Shown here in pieces: positions 9,867-19,118 of a stretch of DNA of 64,000 nt. The notes beneath the pieces were generated by a model that searched no databases, was not told the DNA's origin, and saw only the letters and a list, made by a program, of their open reading frames with translations. Both the position numbers and the translations under genes were made by a program. Origin of the DNA: Ewingella sp. CoE-038-23 (GTDB taxonomy: Bacteria > Pseudomonadota > Gammaproteobacteria > Enterobacterales > Enterobacteriaceae). The stretch lies in the NCBI RefSeq assembly GCF_040419245.1, contig NZ_JAZHOH010000001.1, forward strand, positions 372,001-436,000, given 5' to 3'. Within the stretch, counting starts at the first letter, position 1. Each line of letters opens with the position of its first letter.

Positions 9867-9896
9867 CCGCTCAGGGTAATGAATAACCCTGAGCGG
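9867..9896. other. Intercistronic hairpin between hyi and the ACS-type MFS gene
   Basis: Perfect 10-bp inverted repeat CCGCTCAGGG/CCCTGAGCGG around a ten-base loop. There is no T-run on either strand, so it looks more like an RNA-processing or stability hairpin than a classic terminator. Confidence 0.5.
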
Positions 9897-9983
9897 AGAG
9901 AGGTAATTCTCATTCCCGGTCCCGATTAAAAGTCTATCAGAACGCCATATTATATTTTTCCCGTGACTCCCTTTGTGAGTTGA

Positions 9984-10763
9984 TTAACGTTGTCGATGAT
10001 TTAGCCAAGATAATCCGGCCGCCGTGTCGCCCTGCGGGTTATATTCACAGCCGATCCAGCCGCTATAGCCCATCTGATCCAGCGCGCTAAAAATATTGTC
10101 GAAATTGATCTCGCCGGTTCCCGGTTCGTGCCGCCCTGGGTTGTCCGCCACCTGAATATGCGCGATCTGCGACAGGTGGTTGCGTAGGGTCTGGATCAGC
10201 TCGCCTTCCATTCTTTGCATATGGTAAATGTCATACTGCAACCAGAGATTCTTGCTGCCGACCTGCTCAATCAGCGCCAGCGCCTGACGGCTGGTGTTGA
10301 GATAAAACCCCGGCATATCAAGGTTGTTGATAGGCTCAATCAGTAACCGAATGTTCTCTTTTGCCAGCGCGTCGGCGGCAAAACGCAGGTTAGTCACCAG
10401 CGTTTTTTCTATCAACTGCGGATCACTGCCCGCCGAGACTTTACCTGCCAGACAGTTCACCTGCGGGCAGTTCAGGGCTTTGGCATAGCGAATCGCCTGA
10501 CTCACCCCTTGGCGGAACTCGTCCACTCTGCCCGGCAAGCAGGCAATGCCGCGCTCGCCGTCGGCCCAGTTTCCCACTGGCAAATTGAACAGCACCTGAG
10601 ATAAACCCTGCTGGGCAAGCTCGGCCTGTATTACCTCGGGTGGATACTCATAAGGAGAGATATACTCCACGGCGCTGAACCCGCAGGCCTTGGCCTGAGC
10701 GAATCGAGCCAAAAAATCGACGTCGGTGAACAGCATGGAAAGGTTGGCGGCAAAGCGACTCAT
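9984..10763 (-). CDS. hyi: Hydroxypyruvate isomerase Hyi
   Basis: 259 residues against 258 in E. coli Hyi, a xylose-isomerase-like TIM barrel. Expected conserved pieces are present: [18 protein letters not shown] at the N terminus, [16 protein letters not shown] near residue 140 and [18 protein letters not shown] near 200. It interconverts hydroxypyruvate and tartronate semialdehyde, the product of Gcl. The start overlaps the gcl stop by four bases (ATGA), and AAGGAGAG lies just upstream inside gcl. No tartronate semialdehyde reductase or glycerate kinase gene is visible in this window. Confidence 0.92.
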   Translation of the reverse strand: MSRFAANLSMLFTDVDFLARFAQAKACGFSAVEYISPYEYPPEVIQAELAQQGLSQVLFNLPVGNWADGERGIACLPGRVDEFRQGVSQAIRYAKALNCPQVNCLAGKVSAGSDPQLIEKTLVTNLRFAADALAKENIRLLIEPINNLDMPGFYLNTSRQALALIEQVGSKNLWLQYDIYHMQRMEGELIQTLRNHLSQIAHIQVADNPGRHEPGTGEINFDNIFSALDQMGYSGWIGCEYNPQGDTAAGLSWLNHRQR

Positions 10764-12556
10764 GAGTTCTCTCCTTGGCGGTAATCGTAAAACGCCACGG
10801 CGGTCGGGGCTTCAGCCGCGAGCGACGTGGTCGGCTCAAATTCAGTGACATTATCCAGCTCGGTACCCATCGCAATATTGGTCACGCGCTCGAGGATAAT
10901 TTCTACCACAACCGGCACCTGATGTTCTTTCATTAGCTTTTCAGCCTGCCTAAATGCCGGGGCAATCTCTTCCGGTTTGAATACGCGAATGGCCTTACAG
11001 CCCAGCCCTTCGACCACCTTCACATGGTCCACGCCGTATTCACCCAGCTCGCTACTATTGATATTTTCGAAAGAAAGCTGGACGCAATAGTCCATGTCGA
11101 AGCCGCGCTGCGACTGACGAATCAGCCCCAGATAGGCGTTATTGACCAGCACGTGAATGTAGGGGAGTTTGAACTGTGCGCCGACCGCCAGCTCCTCAAT
11201 CAAGAACTGAAAATCGTAATCGCCGGACAGCGCCACCACCTTGCGAGCGGGGTCTGCGGCGCGAACGCCCAGCGCCGCAGGCAGGGTCCAGCCCAGCGGG
11301 CCTGCCTGTCCGCAGTTAATCCAGTGCCGTGGTTTGAACACGTGCAGGGTCTGCGCCGCCGCGATTTGCGACAGGCCGATGGTGGTCACGTAGCAGGCGT
11401 CGGCACCAAACGCGCGGTTCATCTCTTCATACACCCGGTGCGGTTTGACCGGCACTTGATCGAAATGGGTTTTGCGCAGCAGGGTAGTTTTGCGCTGGTT
11501 GCACTCTGCGACCCAGTCGTCACGGTTTGGCAGGTCACCCTTGGCGAACAGGCGTTTGGCTGATTCAACCAGCATCAGCAGGGCTTCGCGGGCGTCCGAC
11601 ACTATGCCCAGATCGGGGCAGATCACCCGACCAATCTGCGTCGCTTCAATGTCGATGTGCACCACTTTGCGATCTGCGACGTATTTCTCCACCGATCCGG
11701 TATGACGATTGGCCCAGCGATTGCCAATGCCGAACAGCAGATCCGACGCCAGCAGGGTGGCATTGCCGTAGCGGTGGGAGGTTTGCAGCCCGACCATGCC
11801 CGCCATCAGCAGGTGATCGTCGGGGATCGACCCCCAGCCCATCAGGGTTGGGATCACCGGAATATTGCAGATCTCCGCCAGCTCTTTCAGCAGATCCGCC
11901 GCGTCGGCGTTTATAACCCCACCCCCGGCAATAATCAGCGGGCGCTCGGCCTGACACAGCATCGCCAGCGCCTTGTCGATCTGCGCCTGCGTGGCGCAAG
12001 GCTTGTAAGGCACCAGCGGCGAATAAGTCTCGGGATCAAATTCAATTTCCGCCATCTGCACATCAAACGGCAAGTCGATCAGCACCGGGCCGGGGCGACC
12101 AGAACGCATCAGATGAAAGGCTTTTTGCAGCATGCGCGGCACCAACGCGGGTTCCAGCACGGTCACCGCCATCTTGGTCACCGGCTTGGCAATCGACTCA
12201 ATATCCACTGCCTGAAAATCCTCTTTGTGCAGGCGGGCGCGCGGGGCCTGCCCGGTAATGCACAGGATTGGAATCGAGTCCGCCGAGGCCGAGTAGAGCG
12301 CGGTGATCATGTCCGTGCCCGCCGGTCCCGAGGTGCCCAGACAGACGCCGATATTGCCCGCAGTGGCGCGGGTATAGCCCTCGGCCATGTGCGACGCACC
12401 TTCCACATGGCGTGCAAGGATATGCCGAATACCGCCGTGCCTGCGCATTGCATCGTAAAACGGGTTAATTGCCGCGCCGGGCACGCCAAAGGCGGTGGTC
12501 ACCCCCTCTTTCTCCAGCACCCACATTGCTGCATCAACTGCTCTCATCTTAGCCAT
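10760..12556 (-). CDS. gcl: Glyoxylate carboligase Gcl
   Basis: 598 residues, ThDP-dependent enzyme of the acetolactate synthase family, slightly longer than E. coli Gcl (593). It condenses two glyoxylates into tartronate semialdehyde and CO2. The N-terminal [15 protein letters not shown] has valine where other ThDP enzymes have the catalytic glutamate, the known peculiarity of Gcl. The ThDP/Mg site GDYDFQF with the later NNAYLGLI lies near residues 445-475. TAAGGA precedes the ATG. A TGGAA-N5-TTCCA palindrome 35 bases upstream of the start is the likely AllR operator. Confidence 0.95.
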   Translation of the reverse strand: MAKMRAVDAAMWVLEKEGVTTAFGVPGAAINPFYDAMRRHGGIRHILARHVEGASHMAEGYTRATAGNIGVCLGTSGPAGTDMITALYSASADSIPILCITGQAPRARLHKEDFQAVDIESIAKPVTKMAVTVLEPALVPRMLQKAFHLMRSGRPGPVLIDLPFDVQMAEIEFDPETYSPLVPYKPCATQAQIDKALAMLCQAERPLIIAGGGVINADAADLLKELAEICNIPVIPTLMGWGSIPDDHLLMAGMVGLQTSHRYGNATLLASDLLFGIGNRWANRHTGSVEKYVADRKVVHIDIEATQIGRVICPDLGIVSDAREALLMLVESAKRLFAKGDLPNRDDWVAECNQRKTTLLRKTHFDQVPVKPHRVYEEMNRAFGADACYVTTIGLSQIAAAQTLHVFKPRHWINCGQAGPLGWTLPAALGVRAADPARKVVALSGDYDFQFLIEELAVGAQFKLPYIHVLVNNAYLGLIRQSQRGFDMDYCVQLSFENINSSELGEYGVDHVKVVEGLGCKAIRVFKPEEIAPAFRQAEKLMKEHQVPVVVEIILERVTNIAMGTELDNVTEFEPTTSLAAEAPTAVAFYDYRQGENS

Positions 12557-12590
12557 GGTTTACATTCCTTATCGTCGATAAATCCATTTA

Positions 12591-12607
12591 TTGGAAAGTT
12601 TTTCCAA
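12591..12607. promoter_or_regulatory. Probable AllR operator in front of gcl
   Basis: The 17-base near-perfect palindrome TTGGAAAGTTTTTCCAA lies 35 bases upstream of the gcl start. It shares the pattern TGGAA-N5-TTCCA with a second palindrome between allR and allS. AllR is known to repress the gcl promoter in E. coli and to be released by glyoxylate. The sequence match between these two places supports the assignment. Confidence 0.7.
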
Positions 12608-12693
12608 CTTGGTTTTATGCCAAAAAAAAGCACGGAGCTTTGTGATTGGCAGACCGTGCGACCAGACGCCATCTCTGGCGTCAGGCCTAGATT

Positions 12694-13506
12694 CTAGCTG
12701 TGCGGGTCGCCCAGTGCGGTACTGATGTCGCGCGCGGCGTCGCGCACCAGTTCGCCGAGTTCGGCAAAGCGCGCCGGTTCCATCCGCGAGCTTGGCCCCG
12801 AGATGGAGATGGCAGCAATCGGCTGATTGTTCTTATCAAAAATCGCCGACGCGAGGCAGTTCAGCCCCAGCGCGTGCTCCTCGTGGTCCACCGCGTAGCC
12901 GCGCTGGGCCGAGGTCGCCAGATCCTTCTTCAGTGGGATCAGACTATTTAGCGTGTGCGGAGTAAAAGTCTGCAAACCGGATCGCACAATCAGATCCAGC
13001 ATCTCTTCTTCATCCAGCGCGTAGAGCAGCGCCTTGCCCGCGCCGGAGGCGTGCAGCGGCAGGCGACTGCCGAGCGGGGCGCACATGCGCACCATCGCCT
13101 GACACTCGCACTGGCGGATCAGCACGGCGTCCATATTGTTGCGGATCGCCAGATTGGCGGTCTCGCCGGAGAGCAGCATCAGGCGGCGCATAAAGGGCCC
13201 GGCGACCGACACCACGTCGCGATCGTTCATATACGTCGACCCGACGGTGAACGACTGAATACCAATGTGCCACCAACCCAGCTGCGGGTCTTGGAACACA
13301 AACTCTGATTTCTCAAGCACTTTCAGCAGACGGAAGGTGGTGGAAAGCGGCAGATCTAACTTTTCCGACAGCACCGACACGGAAGAACTCCCTCCCGACT
13401 GTGCCAAAAACTGCAAAATCTCCAGCCCACGATCCAGCGCCTGCGCGCCCTTGGTCGCAGAGGTGCCTTCCTGAGCAGGCCGACCTCTTCTCCGTAATTC
13501 AGTCAT
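12694..13506 (-). CDS. allR: IclR-family repressor AllR
   Basis: 270 residues against 271 in E. coli AllR. An N-terminal winged helix ([21 protein letters not shown], about residues 50-70) is followed by an IclR effector domain containing [17 protein letters not shown] and [21 protein letters not shown]. In E. coli it represses gcl and the allS/allA region and is released by glyoxylate. It diverges from allS. A palindrome of the same pattern as the gcl operator lies between them, so autoregulation or control of allS is likely. Confidence 0.93.
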   Translation of the reverse strand: MTELRRRGRPAQEGTSATKGAQALDRGLEILQFLAQSGGSSSVSVLSEKLDLPLSTTFRLLKVLEKSEFVFQDPQLGWWHIGIQSFTVGSTYMNDRDVVSVAGPFMRRLMLLSGETANLAIRNNMDAVLIRQCECQAMVRMCAPLGSRLPLHASGAGKALLYALDEEEMLDLIVRSGLQTFTPHTLNSLIPLKKDLATSAQRGYAVDHEEHALGLNCLASAIFDKNNQPIAAISISGPSSRMEPARFAELGELVRDAARDISTALGDPHS

Positions 13507-13576
13507 TCAATCCTTTCTCTTATCGCGTCGATTCGATCCCTACTGTAGCAAGGGAATTTTCAATTAAAAGTGATAA

Positions 13577-13593
13577 ATGGAATATATTTCCAT
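13577..13593. promoter_or_regulatory. Probable AllR operator between allR and allS
   Basis: ATGGAATATATTTCCAT has two six-base arms and a five-base centre, the same spacing and core (TGGAA-N5-TTCCA) as the palindrome before gcl. It lies 71 bases from allR and 134 from allS, where it could serve both divergent promoters. Confidence 0.65.
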
Positions 13594-13726
13594 AATTGTA
13601 TTTCGCGCACGATTTCCCTATCTCTGCAATTAAAACCATTTTTGTGATGAAGGTCAGGGGAGATGGGGAGGATTTTAGGCTCAATAGGCGGCATAGTGAA
13701 GTGAGACAAACCTGCAAGGAGCGCCA

Positions 13727-14653
13727 ATGCTGGACCACGAGACAATCCGTTCATTTGTAAAAGTTGCCGAGTGCTGTAGCTTTTCCCGCGCCGCCGAGTC
13801 GCTGCATAAGACCTCGGCCACCATCAGTTATCGCATCAAAGTGCTCGAAGAGGGGATTGGCACCCAGCTATTCCTGCGCACCACCCGCAGCGTGACGTTA
13901 ACTCCGGCGGGCAGCTATTTGCTCGAACGCTGCCGCCAGTGGCTGAGTTGGCTGGACTCTATGCCCGGCGAACTCAAGCAGATCAATCAGGGCGTTGAGC
14001 CACGGGTTGATATTGTTATCAATAACTTGCTGTATAACGGCGACAGCGTTGCCGACCTGCTGGCGCATTTAAATGTGCATTATCCCTTCACCACTTTCCA
14101 CATCACCCGACAGGTGTATATGGGCGTGTGGGATACCTTGCTCAATGGCGATTGCCATCTGGCGATTGGCGTGGCGGGCAGGGAGTCGCTGGAGAACAGC
14201 ATCAGCATTCTGCCGCTCGGCAAGGTCGAGTGGGTGTTTGTGGTTGCGCCGCAGCACCCGCTGGCGCAGGGCGGGGAGACGCTGAGCGAAGAGCAACTGC
14301 GCTGGTATCCGGCGGTCAATATCGAGGACACGGCGGTGCATCTCGCCAAACGCGTCGCCTGGCTGCTGCCGGGCCAGCAGGAGATTAAAGTGGCGGACAT
14401 GAACACCAAGCTGCAATGTCACCTGCGCGGCGTCGGCATTGGATTTCTGCCCCGCACGCTATGCCAGCCCTATCTCGACAGCGGCGAACTGGTCGCCAGA
14501 ACGCTGGTTAACCACCGCCAAAGCTCGCCATTGTCACTGGCGTGGTCACATGAACGCGGCGGCGAAGTGGTCAAAGAGTTGGTGGCGATGTTCGAGCGAC
14601 GCGACCCACTGATTCAAGGCTTTTATTCACCCCTTCAGACCCTCGATTTGTAG
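13727..14653 (+). CDS. allS: LysR-type activator AllS
   Basis: 308 residues, identical in length to E. coli AllS and similar over the whole protein. The N-terminal HTH is FSRAAESLHKTSATISYRIKV (residues 19-39, given here as its outer parts), followed by an effector domain with NNLLYNGDSVADLLAHLN and MGVWDTLLNGDC. AllS activates allD, allC and allE in E. coli in anaerobic allantoin use. CAAGGAG precedes the ATG. It is divergent from allR, with a shared operator candidate between. Confidence 0.93.
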   Translation: MLDHETIRSFVKVAECCSFSRAAESLHKTSATISYRIKVLEEGIGTQLFLRTTRSVTLTPAGSYLLERCRQWLSWLDSMPGELKQINQGVEPRVDIVINNLLYNGDSVADLLAHLNVHYPFTTFHITRQVYMGVWDTLLNGDCHLAIGVAGRESLENSISILPLGKVEWVFVVAPQHPLAQGGETLSEEQLRWYPAVNIEDTAVHLAKRVAWLLPGQQEIKVADMNTKLQCHLRGVGIGFLPRTLCQPYLDSGELVARTLVNHRQSSPLSLAWSHERGGEVVKELVAMFERRDPLIQGFYSPLQTLDL

Positions 14654-14723
14654 TAAAAACAGCCAGAAAGACGCGGTTTTGCCGTTTTTTTCGGCACTCA
14701 GTCAAAACCCGTCAGGATAAGTA

Positions 14724-14751
14724 TTGCGTGAGGTCTTCGGAAAGGTATAAT
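14724..14751 (+). promoter_or_regulatory. Promoter of the tRNA-Leu gene
   Basis: TTGCGT (14724-14729), 16 bases, then a consensus TATAAT (14746-14751) and a GC-rich discriminator GCACCCG. That combination is typical of stringently controlled stable-RNA promoters. Confidence 0.75.
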
Positions 14752-14780
14752 GCACCCGTTTTCCGCATACTACTTTCAGT

Positions 14781-14865
14781 GCCGAAGTGGCGAAATCGGT
14801 AGACGCAGTTGATTCAAAATCAACCGCCGCAAGGTGTGCCGGTTCGAGTCCGGCCTTCGGCACCA
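14781..14865 (+). tRNA. leuX: tRNA-Leu(CAA), leuX type
   Basis: An 85-base class II tRNA with encoded CCA. The acceptor arms GCCGAAG and CTTCGGC pair. The anticodon stem GTTGATT/AATCAAC holds the loop with CAA. A long variable arm and GGTTCGAGTCC complete it. It is close to E. coli leuX, which is a classic integration site for genomic islands and P4-like elements. The AT-rich accessory DNA that follows fits this, though I found no integrase and no second copy of the tRNA 3' end. Confidence 0.95.
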
Positions 14866-14884
14866 TTAGTCAGTATGAAAATTA

Positions 14885-14908
14885 AGTCACCCTCGGGTGG
14901 CTTTTTTT
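14885..14908 (+). terminator. Terminator after tRNA-Leu
   Basis: Short stem GTCACCC/GGGTGGC with one wobble pair and a tight loop, followed by seven Ts. Confidence 0.85.
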
Positions 14909-14950
14909 ATGTCTGCGATTTGGCTTAATCCAAAAGGTTAAGTCTCAAAT

Positions 14951-15271
14951 TCAGACAGTTAATGGTCCGTTTCTTCGACTTCCCAGTCTGTCACTCGCAC
15001 ACTCATTCAACTCAAACAGTAGTGGTACGAGATGCGCCACGGCTTTTAGATAAGCACTGATTTGAGGCACCCCCTCTGGCGGCACAATCTCACTGTTCTC
15101 CAGCCCTTCGCTAAGACACAGCAAGCCATGACAAAGCCCTTCGGCAGACTCGGAGGCTAATGCACTCAGGTCATAAAGCTGGGTGTCTTCTAAGTGGCTG
15201 AAATCCAGCCCGGCAATCAGTGAACGGAAGACGGTGATAGAGTTTTCAGTGGTTTCGGTGTGAGTCATCAT
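14951..15271 (-). CDS. Small acidic protein of unknown function, island-associated
   Basis: 106 codons starting MMTHTETTENSITVFRSLIA. It is acidic and leucine-rich with no membrane segment and no domain I recognise. It ends between leuX and the methyltransferase operon. The small frame at 15273-15404 stops two bases before its start, so the two are likely one transcript. The neighbourhood resembles the leader region of P4-like satellites, where short proteins of this kind occur. That comparison is from memory and is tentative. Confidence 0.5.
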   Translation of the reverse strand: MMTHTETTENSITVFRSLIAGLDFSHLEDTQLYDLSALASESAEGLCHGLLCLSEGLENSEIVPPEGVPQISAYLKAVAHLVPLLFELNECASDRLGSRRNGPLTV

Positions 15272-15272
15272 T

Positions 15273-15404
15273 TTAATCCCATATTTTAAAATTTAGATGA
15301 CCGCCCAAGACGCTAACCTTGGGTGGCAGCTCAGACAGAGTTAGCGTTACCGGAACATATGGGAAAACCGGCGCTTCTTGCGAAGCCTCTGCCTGAGCCA
15401 CCAT
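15273..15404 (-). CDS. Short leader ORF, possible P4-satellite relic
   Basis: 43 codons beginning MVAQAEASQEAPVFPYVPVT. In an overlapping frame the same DNA reads MPHAFAHPNYGGSGRGF. Both readings remind me of the short overlapping products annotated in P4-like satellite immunity regions (Ash/Icd-like). No integrase, primase or other P4 gene is present, so at best this is a remnant next to leuX. Confidence 0.35.
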   Translation of the reverse strand: MVAQAEASQEAPVFPYVPVTLTLSELPPKVSVLGGHLNFKIWD

Positions 15405-15619
15405 AATTTGGGTGAGCAAAAGCGTGAGGCATTATTACACAGTGCCACATCATATGTTTAGGCAGAACGCTAATTCCGGCTGCGGATTTTGCCGCAGCGA
15501 AGAGAGTGTATTCTCCCCATCAACACAATGAAATGTGCTGGATACATTTACAGGGATTTGTATGTGGTTTTGGAATGGGGATCGCAGGGAATGGGGGATA
15601 ATACAGGATCAAAATTAAC

Positions 15620-15646
15620 AAAGCCCCCTTCTTGGGGGCCATTTTT
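15620..15646. terminator. Terminator at the end of the methyltransferase/ATPase/receiver operon
   Basis: Stem GCCCCC/GGGGGC with a five-base loop. A T-run follows on the plus strand (ATTTTT) and TTTGTT on the minus strand. A second stem (CCACCT/AGGTGG) lies just to the right, so the operon ending at 15678 is closed by two adjacent hairpins. Confidence 0.75.
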
Positions 15647-15677
15647 CAGACCACCTTTTCAAGAGGTGGCTTTTTCT

Positions 15678-17492
15678 TTACCAAATGCTTTTTTTATTCT
15701 GGAAATCCAACCCAACGCGAGTTTGAGAAGAGCCGAATTTATGGAGTAAATTAAGAGCATATTCATAGCGCAATTCTGCAATTGCCGATGCTTGAATATT
15801 TATCATTGTTAAAGTCTTTCCATTAATCGATTCTTCCTCTCGTACGCACCTCAATGATAATTGGTTATCCTCGAAGTAACGACCTTGATTTTCTGCATAA
15901 AATGTATCCCAGTGAGGATTGTCCTTACCTATCCAATATGCCTCAGGAATTCCATTAATATTTAGGTAAATATAATCATTTTTATTTGCATGTTCATTTG
16001 CCGTGCTCAAAACAGCTAGTTCAAATTTTATAGCTTTAAATACTAAATGGGTCTGGCCTATACGTGATTCCCACATGCTAGATTTTTGTCCAGGGATTAG
16101 ATCGCATGCCGGAGTAATACAGACCCACTTTTCACCATTTATATCTAAAACTGTTCCGGTTATTAAATGATTATTGCATACTGGCATTGAACACGAAAAA
16201 GCATTTAGCTGTCCTAGGGCTAGATCATTTCTGTTAATGCAATCTTTGAAAAATTGCTTGACAAATTCCTTACTATTTCCAGGGTTTAAATTCTTAGCAA
16301 CTGCCATGATTTTTTTAGAAAAGTCTCTCAGCTCTATACGAGATGCTGTAGCTAACTGTTCCCAGTGTAGATTAATGGCCTTATCGTGAGCATAGTCGCT
16401 TTCCGAATTTTGTAGAAGGCTATAGAGCCAACCTGCTTGAGCATATCGGTTACTGATAATTTTAGATGCTTGTTCAATACCTCTCTCGTCAAGCTCATAA
16501 CGCATTTTTGCCATAAGAAGATGCATTGGAGAAGCATTCTGTTTAGTTAATGCCAAATTCAGCGAACCAATCAACTCATCCTCAGGATTATCATTGCTTT
16601 TCCTAATTATAGAAATGAAAGTTTTACCAGTGCTAATATAGTTTGTATTATCACACCAGTGCCACTTCAAATCTGTACGAATGTTTTCTGCGAATTTTAT
16701 ATTATTTTTTTTTAGAATGTCATATAAGCGCCATTTAACAACATCTATGCCATTTATACCGATTTCCTTAGCTACTTCTAATATCTCGTCAGAATAATGA
16801 TTCAACGGATTATCAGGATTTTGAGGTTTAATGCATTCTTCAGGAATCATTGAAGCATAGACAGAAAGTGCATCGAGCAAGTGTAAGTCTTCTCTGATCC
16901 AGTTGTATTTGTCACCATCATTATTAACGTCTAACCAATCGTTGATTTTTTCATCAATATCATCAGTTGGAATAAGGATATTATCGTTACTAATCCTTAT
17001 GAAATCAGTTAGTATATCCTTAAAAACAGACTTAATATCACCTGCAAGCCCTTTCGTATGAACGAGAGTAATATTGTAGTGATTGTTGTTATCTAAGGAT
17101 TGGATAATGCTTCGTGCTCTTTTACCTTCATCGGCAGAGGTATCACCATCTAAATGATAATCGAGTATTATTAAATCACTATGATGTATGTATCCAGGGA
17201 TAGACTCATGACCTCCAAAGTTAGGAGACTTTCCGTCAAAAACATCTATGCTCCACTTGCGAGATGATTGGCACATTGTTATTATTTTTTTTAGCCGTTC
17301 AATATTTGCTCCAGTGTAAGTAGTGGCTGATTTACTCTCTCTACTTTGTCCACTCGTATCTGGATTAACAGTCTTCATATCAATCAATGACAAAAGTGTA
17401 GGGTATTCATCATCTATAACAGTTACATTACGAATAGGGGTTATAAATGCTTCCGTAATTAAGTCACTGTAAGTTGCGACAGTTTCAGTCAT
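15678..17492 (-). CDS. Receiver-domain protein of the methyltransferase/ATPase operon
   Basis: 604 residues from the ATG at 17492, which has AAAGGAA seven bases upstream. The frame is open to 17531. The N-terminal 170 residues look like a two-component receiver domain: the acidic pocket NVTVIDDEYP near residue 25, the likely phospho-acceptor in SDLIILDYHLDGD near 120, and a following ITLVHTKG strand. A large insertion separates the first two. The remaining 430 or so residues match nothing I know and contain no DNA-binding motif I recognise. The start overlaps the stop of the split ATPase gene (ATGACTGA), so the receiver and the kinase-like C terminus of the ATPase probably act as a pair. The DNA is clearly AT-rich compared with flanking genes. 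Confidence 0.7.
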   Translation of the reverse strand: MTETVATYSDLITEAFITPIRNVTVIDDEYPTLLSLIDMKTVNPDTSGQSRESKSATTYTGANIERLKKIITMCQSSRKWSIDVFDGKSPNFGGHESIPGYIHHSDLIILDYHLDGDTSADEGKRARSIIQSLDNNNHYNITLVHTKGLAGDIKSVFKDILTDFIRISNDNILIPTDDIDEKINDWLDVNNDGDKYNWIREDLHLLDALSVYASMIPEECIKPQNPDNPLNHYSDEILEVAKEIGINGIDVVKWRLYDILKKNNIKFAENIRTDLKWHWCDNTNYISTGKTFISIIRKSNDNPEDELIGSLNLALTKQNASPMHLLMAKMRYELDERGIEQASKIISNRYAQAGWLYSLLQNSESDYAHDKAINLHWEQLATASRIELRDFSKKIMAVAKNLNPGNSKEFVKQFFKDCINRNDLALGQLNAFSCSMPVCNNHLITGTVLDINGEKWVCITPACDLIPGQKSSMWESRIGQTHLVFKAIKFELAVLSTANEHANKNDYIYLNINGIPEAYWIGKDNPHWDTFYAENQGRYFEDNQLSLRCVREEESINGKTLTMINIQASAIAELRYEYALNLLHKFGSSQTRVGLDFQNKKSIW

Positions 17493-18332
17493 GATTAATT
17501 CCTTTGAAATTAATTGCAAAATTTGCACCACTTAGAACTTTAAAACTATCTCGAGTTTCATATCTAATACTATGTCCACCTGCCATAAGGTTTTGTTTGC
17601 ATAGATAAAGGCCAACACCTCTCCCCCCTTTTTGTTTACGGGTAAAGAATAATGTGAATAAATTTTCGTAATCATCACTGTCAACGCCGGGACCGTTATC
17701 ACTGACGAATACTTCTTCGTTAACATAGCTTATGAGAATTTTTTTTGACTTTTCCTGATCTCTTTGTACCCAGTAAATAGAGTTATTTATAATATTTATA
17801 AATACTGGGTAAATTCTTGATGGTAGATCCAATAAAGATAATTTTGTGAACTCTTTACTACATGATAATTCTATGTTTGCAATTGAAAGCTGCTTTGAGA
17901 AATAGGATTTAATATATTTTTCTATTTCAAGCCCTGTTATTTTTTGTACTTCTTTTTTTCCAGATAATTTCAATGGTGATAAGAATTTAAGTTTTTCAAC
18001 TAATGAATTGTGACATTTTAGAGCCATGTCAATATTTTCATGTTGAGAAGATGTCAGATTTCCATCATCAATATTTTTTAAGGCATGAGTCAACTCTTGA
18101 TCTAAACTATCAAGTTCATGACCAATAATTTCAACTGTAATACCAAGCTGAGCTAGTGAATGTAGGCGCAAAACTTCTTCACGATGTCTGGTTGTTTCGT
18201 TCATACTATGAATAGCTAAACTTTCCAAGTCTATTTCTTCGTTTATTCTCTCTAAAGCTGTAATATATGGGGAAAGTTTTTGTGTGTTTTCAATTTCAAC
18301 CCGTTCTTGTTCTTCGTCTAACTTATTTAGTA

Positions 18333-18341
18333 AAAGAGGCA
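18333..18341. repeat. Target-site duplication of IS1, left copy
   Basis: AAAGAGGCA directly left of IS1, repeated at 19110-19118 on the right. Nine bases is the usual length for IS1, and exact identity suggests a recent insertion. Confidence 0.95.
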
Positions 18342-18396
18342 GGTAATGGTGCCAACTTACTGATTTAGTGTATGATGGTGTTTTTGAGGTGCTCCA

Positions 18397-18672
18397 GTGG
18401 CTTCTGTTTCTATCAGCTGTCCCTCCTGTTCAGCTACTGAAGGCGTGGTGCGTAACGGTAAAAGTACTGCCGGACATCAGCGCTATCTCTGCTCTCACTG
18501 CCGTAAAACATGGCAGCTACAGTTCACTTACACCGCTTCTCAACCCGGTACGCATCAGAAAATCATTGATATGGCCATGAATGGCGTCGGATGTCGCGCC
18601 AGTGCACGCATTATGGGCGTTGGCCTCAACACGGTTTTACGACACTTAAAAAACTCAGGCCGCAGTCGGTAA
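18397..18672 (+). CDS. insA: IS1 protein InsA
   Basis: 91 residues, almost identical to E. coli IS1 InsA. A zinc-finger-like N terminus (CPSC, CSHC) is followed by a helix-turn-helix. InsA binds the IS ends and represses transposition. The A6C stretch at 18648-18654 inside this gene is where ribosomes shift to produce the InsAB' transposase. Confidence 0.97.
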   Translation: MASVSISCPSCSATEGVVRNGKSTAGHQRYLCSHCRKTWQLQFTYTASQPGTHQKIIDMAMNGVGCRASARIMGVGLNTVLRHLKNSGRSR

Positions 18673-19094
18673 CCTCGCGCATACAACCGGGCAGTGATGT
18701 GATTGTCTGCGCGGAAATGGACGAACAGTGGGGTTACGTCGGCGCTAAATCACGCCAGCGCTGGTTGTTTTACGCGTATGACAGGATACGGAGGACGGTT
18801 GTGGCGCACGTATTCGGTGAACGCACGTTGGCCACGCTGGAGCGTCTTCTGAGCCTGCTGTCGGCCTTTGAGGTCGTGGTATGGATGACGGATGGCTGGC
18901 CGCTGTATGAATCACGCCTGAAGGGAGAACTGCACGTTATCAGCAAGCGATATACGCAGCGCATTGAGCGGCATAACCTGAATCTGAGGCAGCATCTGTC
19001 AAGGCTGGGCAGGAAGTCACTGTCGTTCTCAAAATCGGTGGAGCTGCATGACAAAGTCATCGGGCATTATCTGAACATAAAACACTATCAGTAA
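18591..19094 (+). CDS. insB: IS1 transposase part InsB
   Basis: 167-codon frame nearly identical to IS1 InsB, holding the DDE-type catalytic part ([37 protein letters not shown]). It is normally expressed as the C-terminal part of InsAB' by frameshifting. All visible features are intact, so the element may still be active. Confidence 0.96.
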   Translation: MSRQCTHYGRWPQHGFTTLKKLRPQSVTSRIQPGSDVIVCAEMDEQWGYVGAKSRQRWLFYAYDRIRRTVVAHVFGERTLATLERLLSLLSAFEVVVWMTDGWPLYESRLKGELHVISKRYTQRIERHNLNLRQHLSRLGRKSLSFSKSVELHDKVIGHYLNIKHYQ

Positions 19095-19109
19095 GTTGGA
19101 GTCATTACC

Positions 19110-19118
19110 AAAGAGGCA
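19110..19118. repeat. Target-site duplication of IS1, right copy
   Basis: AAAGAGGCA, identical to 18333-18341. Together they mark the empty site within codon 707 of the dual ATPase gene. Confidence 0.95.

Larger units (their letters stand above)
18342..19109 (+). mobile_element. IS1, complete 768-bp copy
   Basis: Exactly 768 bp, the canonical IS1 length. The 23-bp ends match at 20 positions: GGTAATG, three variable bases, then CC-AACTTACTGAT on the left, and its complement on the right. It is flanked by the duplication AAAGAGGCA. The transposase is made from insA and insB by a -1 frameshift at an A6C slip site (18648-18654). It is inserted against the direction of the host operon. Confidence 0.98.

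Noticed and set aside
11657..12697. 346-codon plus-strand frame opposite gcl
   Set aside because: Fully antisense to a strongly conserved gene, with composition typical of shadow frames.
15678..17492. Idea that the 604-residue receiver protein is a restriction endonuclease
   Set aside because: I see no PD-(D/E)XK, HNH or GIY-YIG pattern; the receiver domain is the only part I can support.
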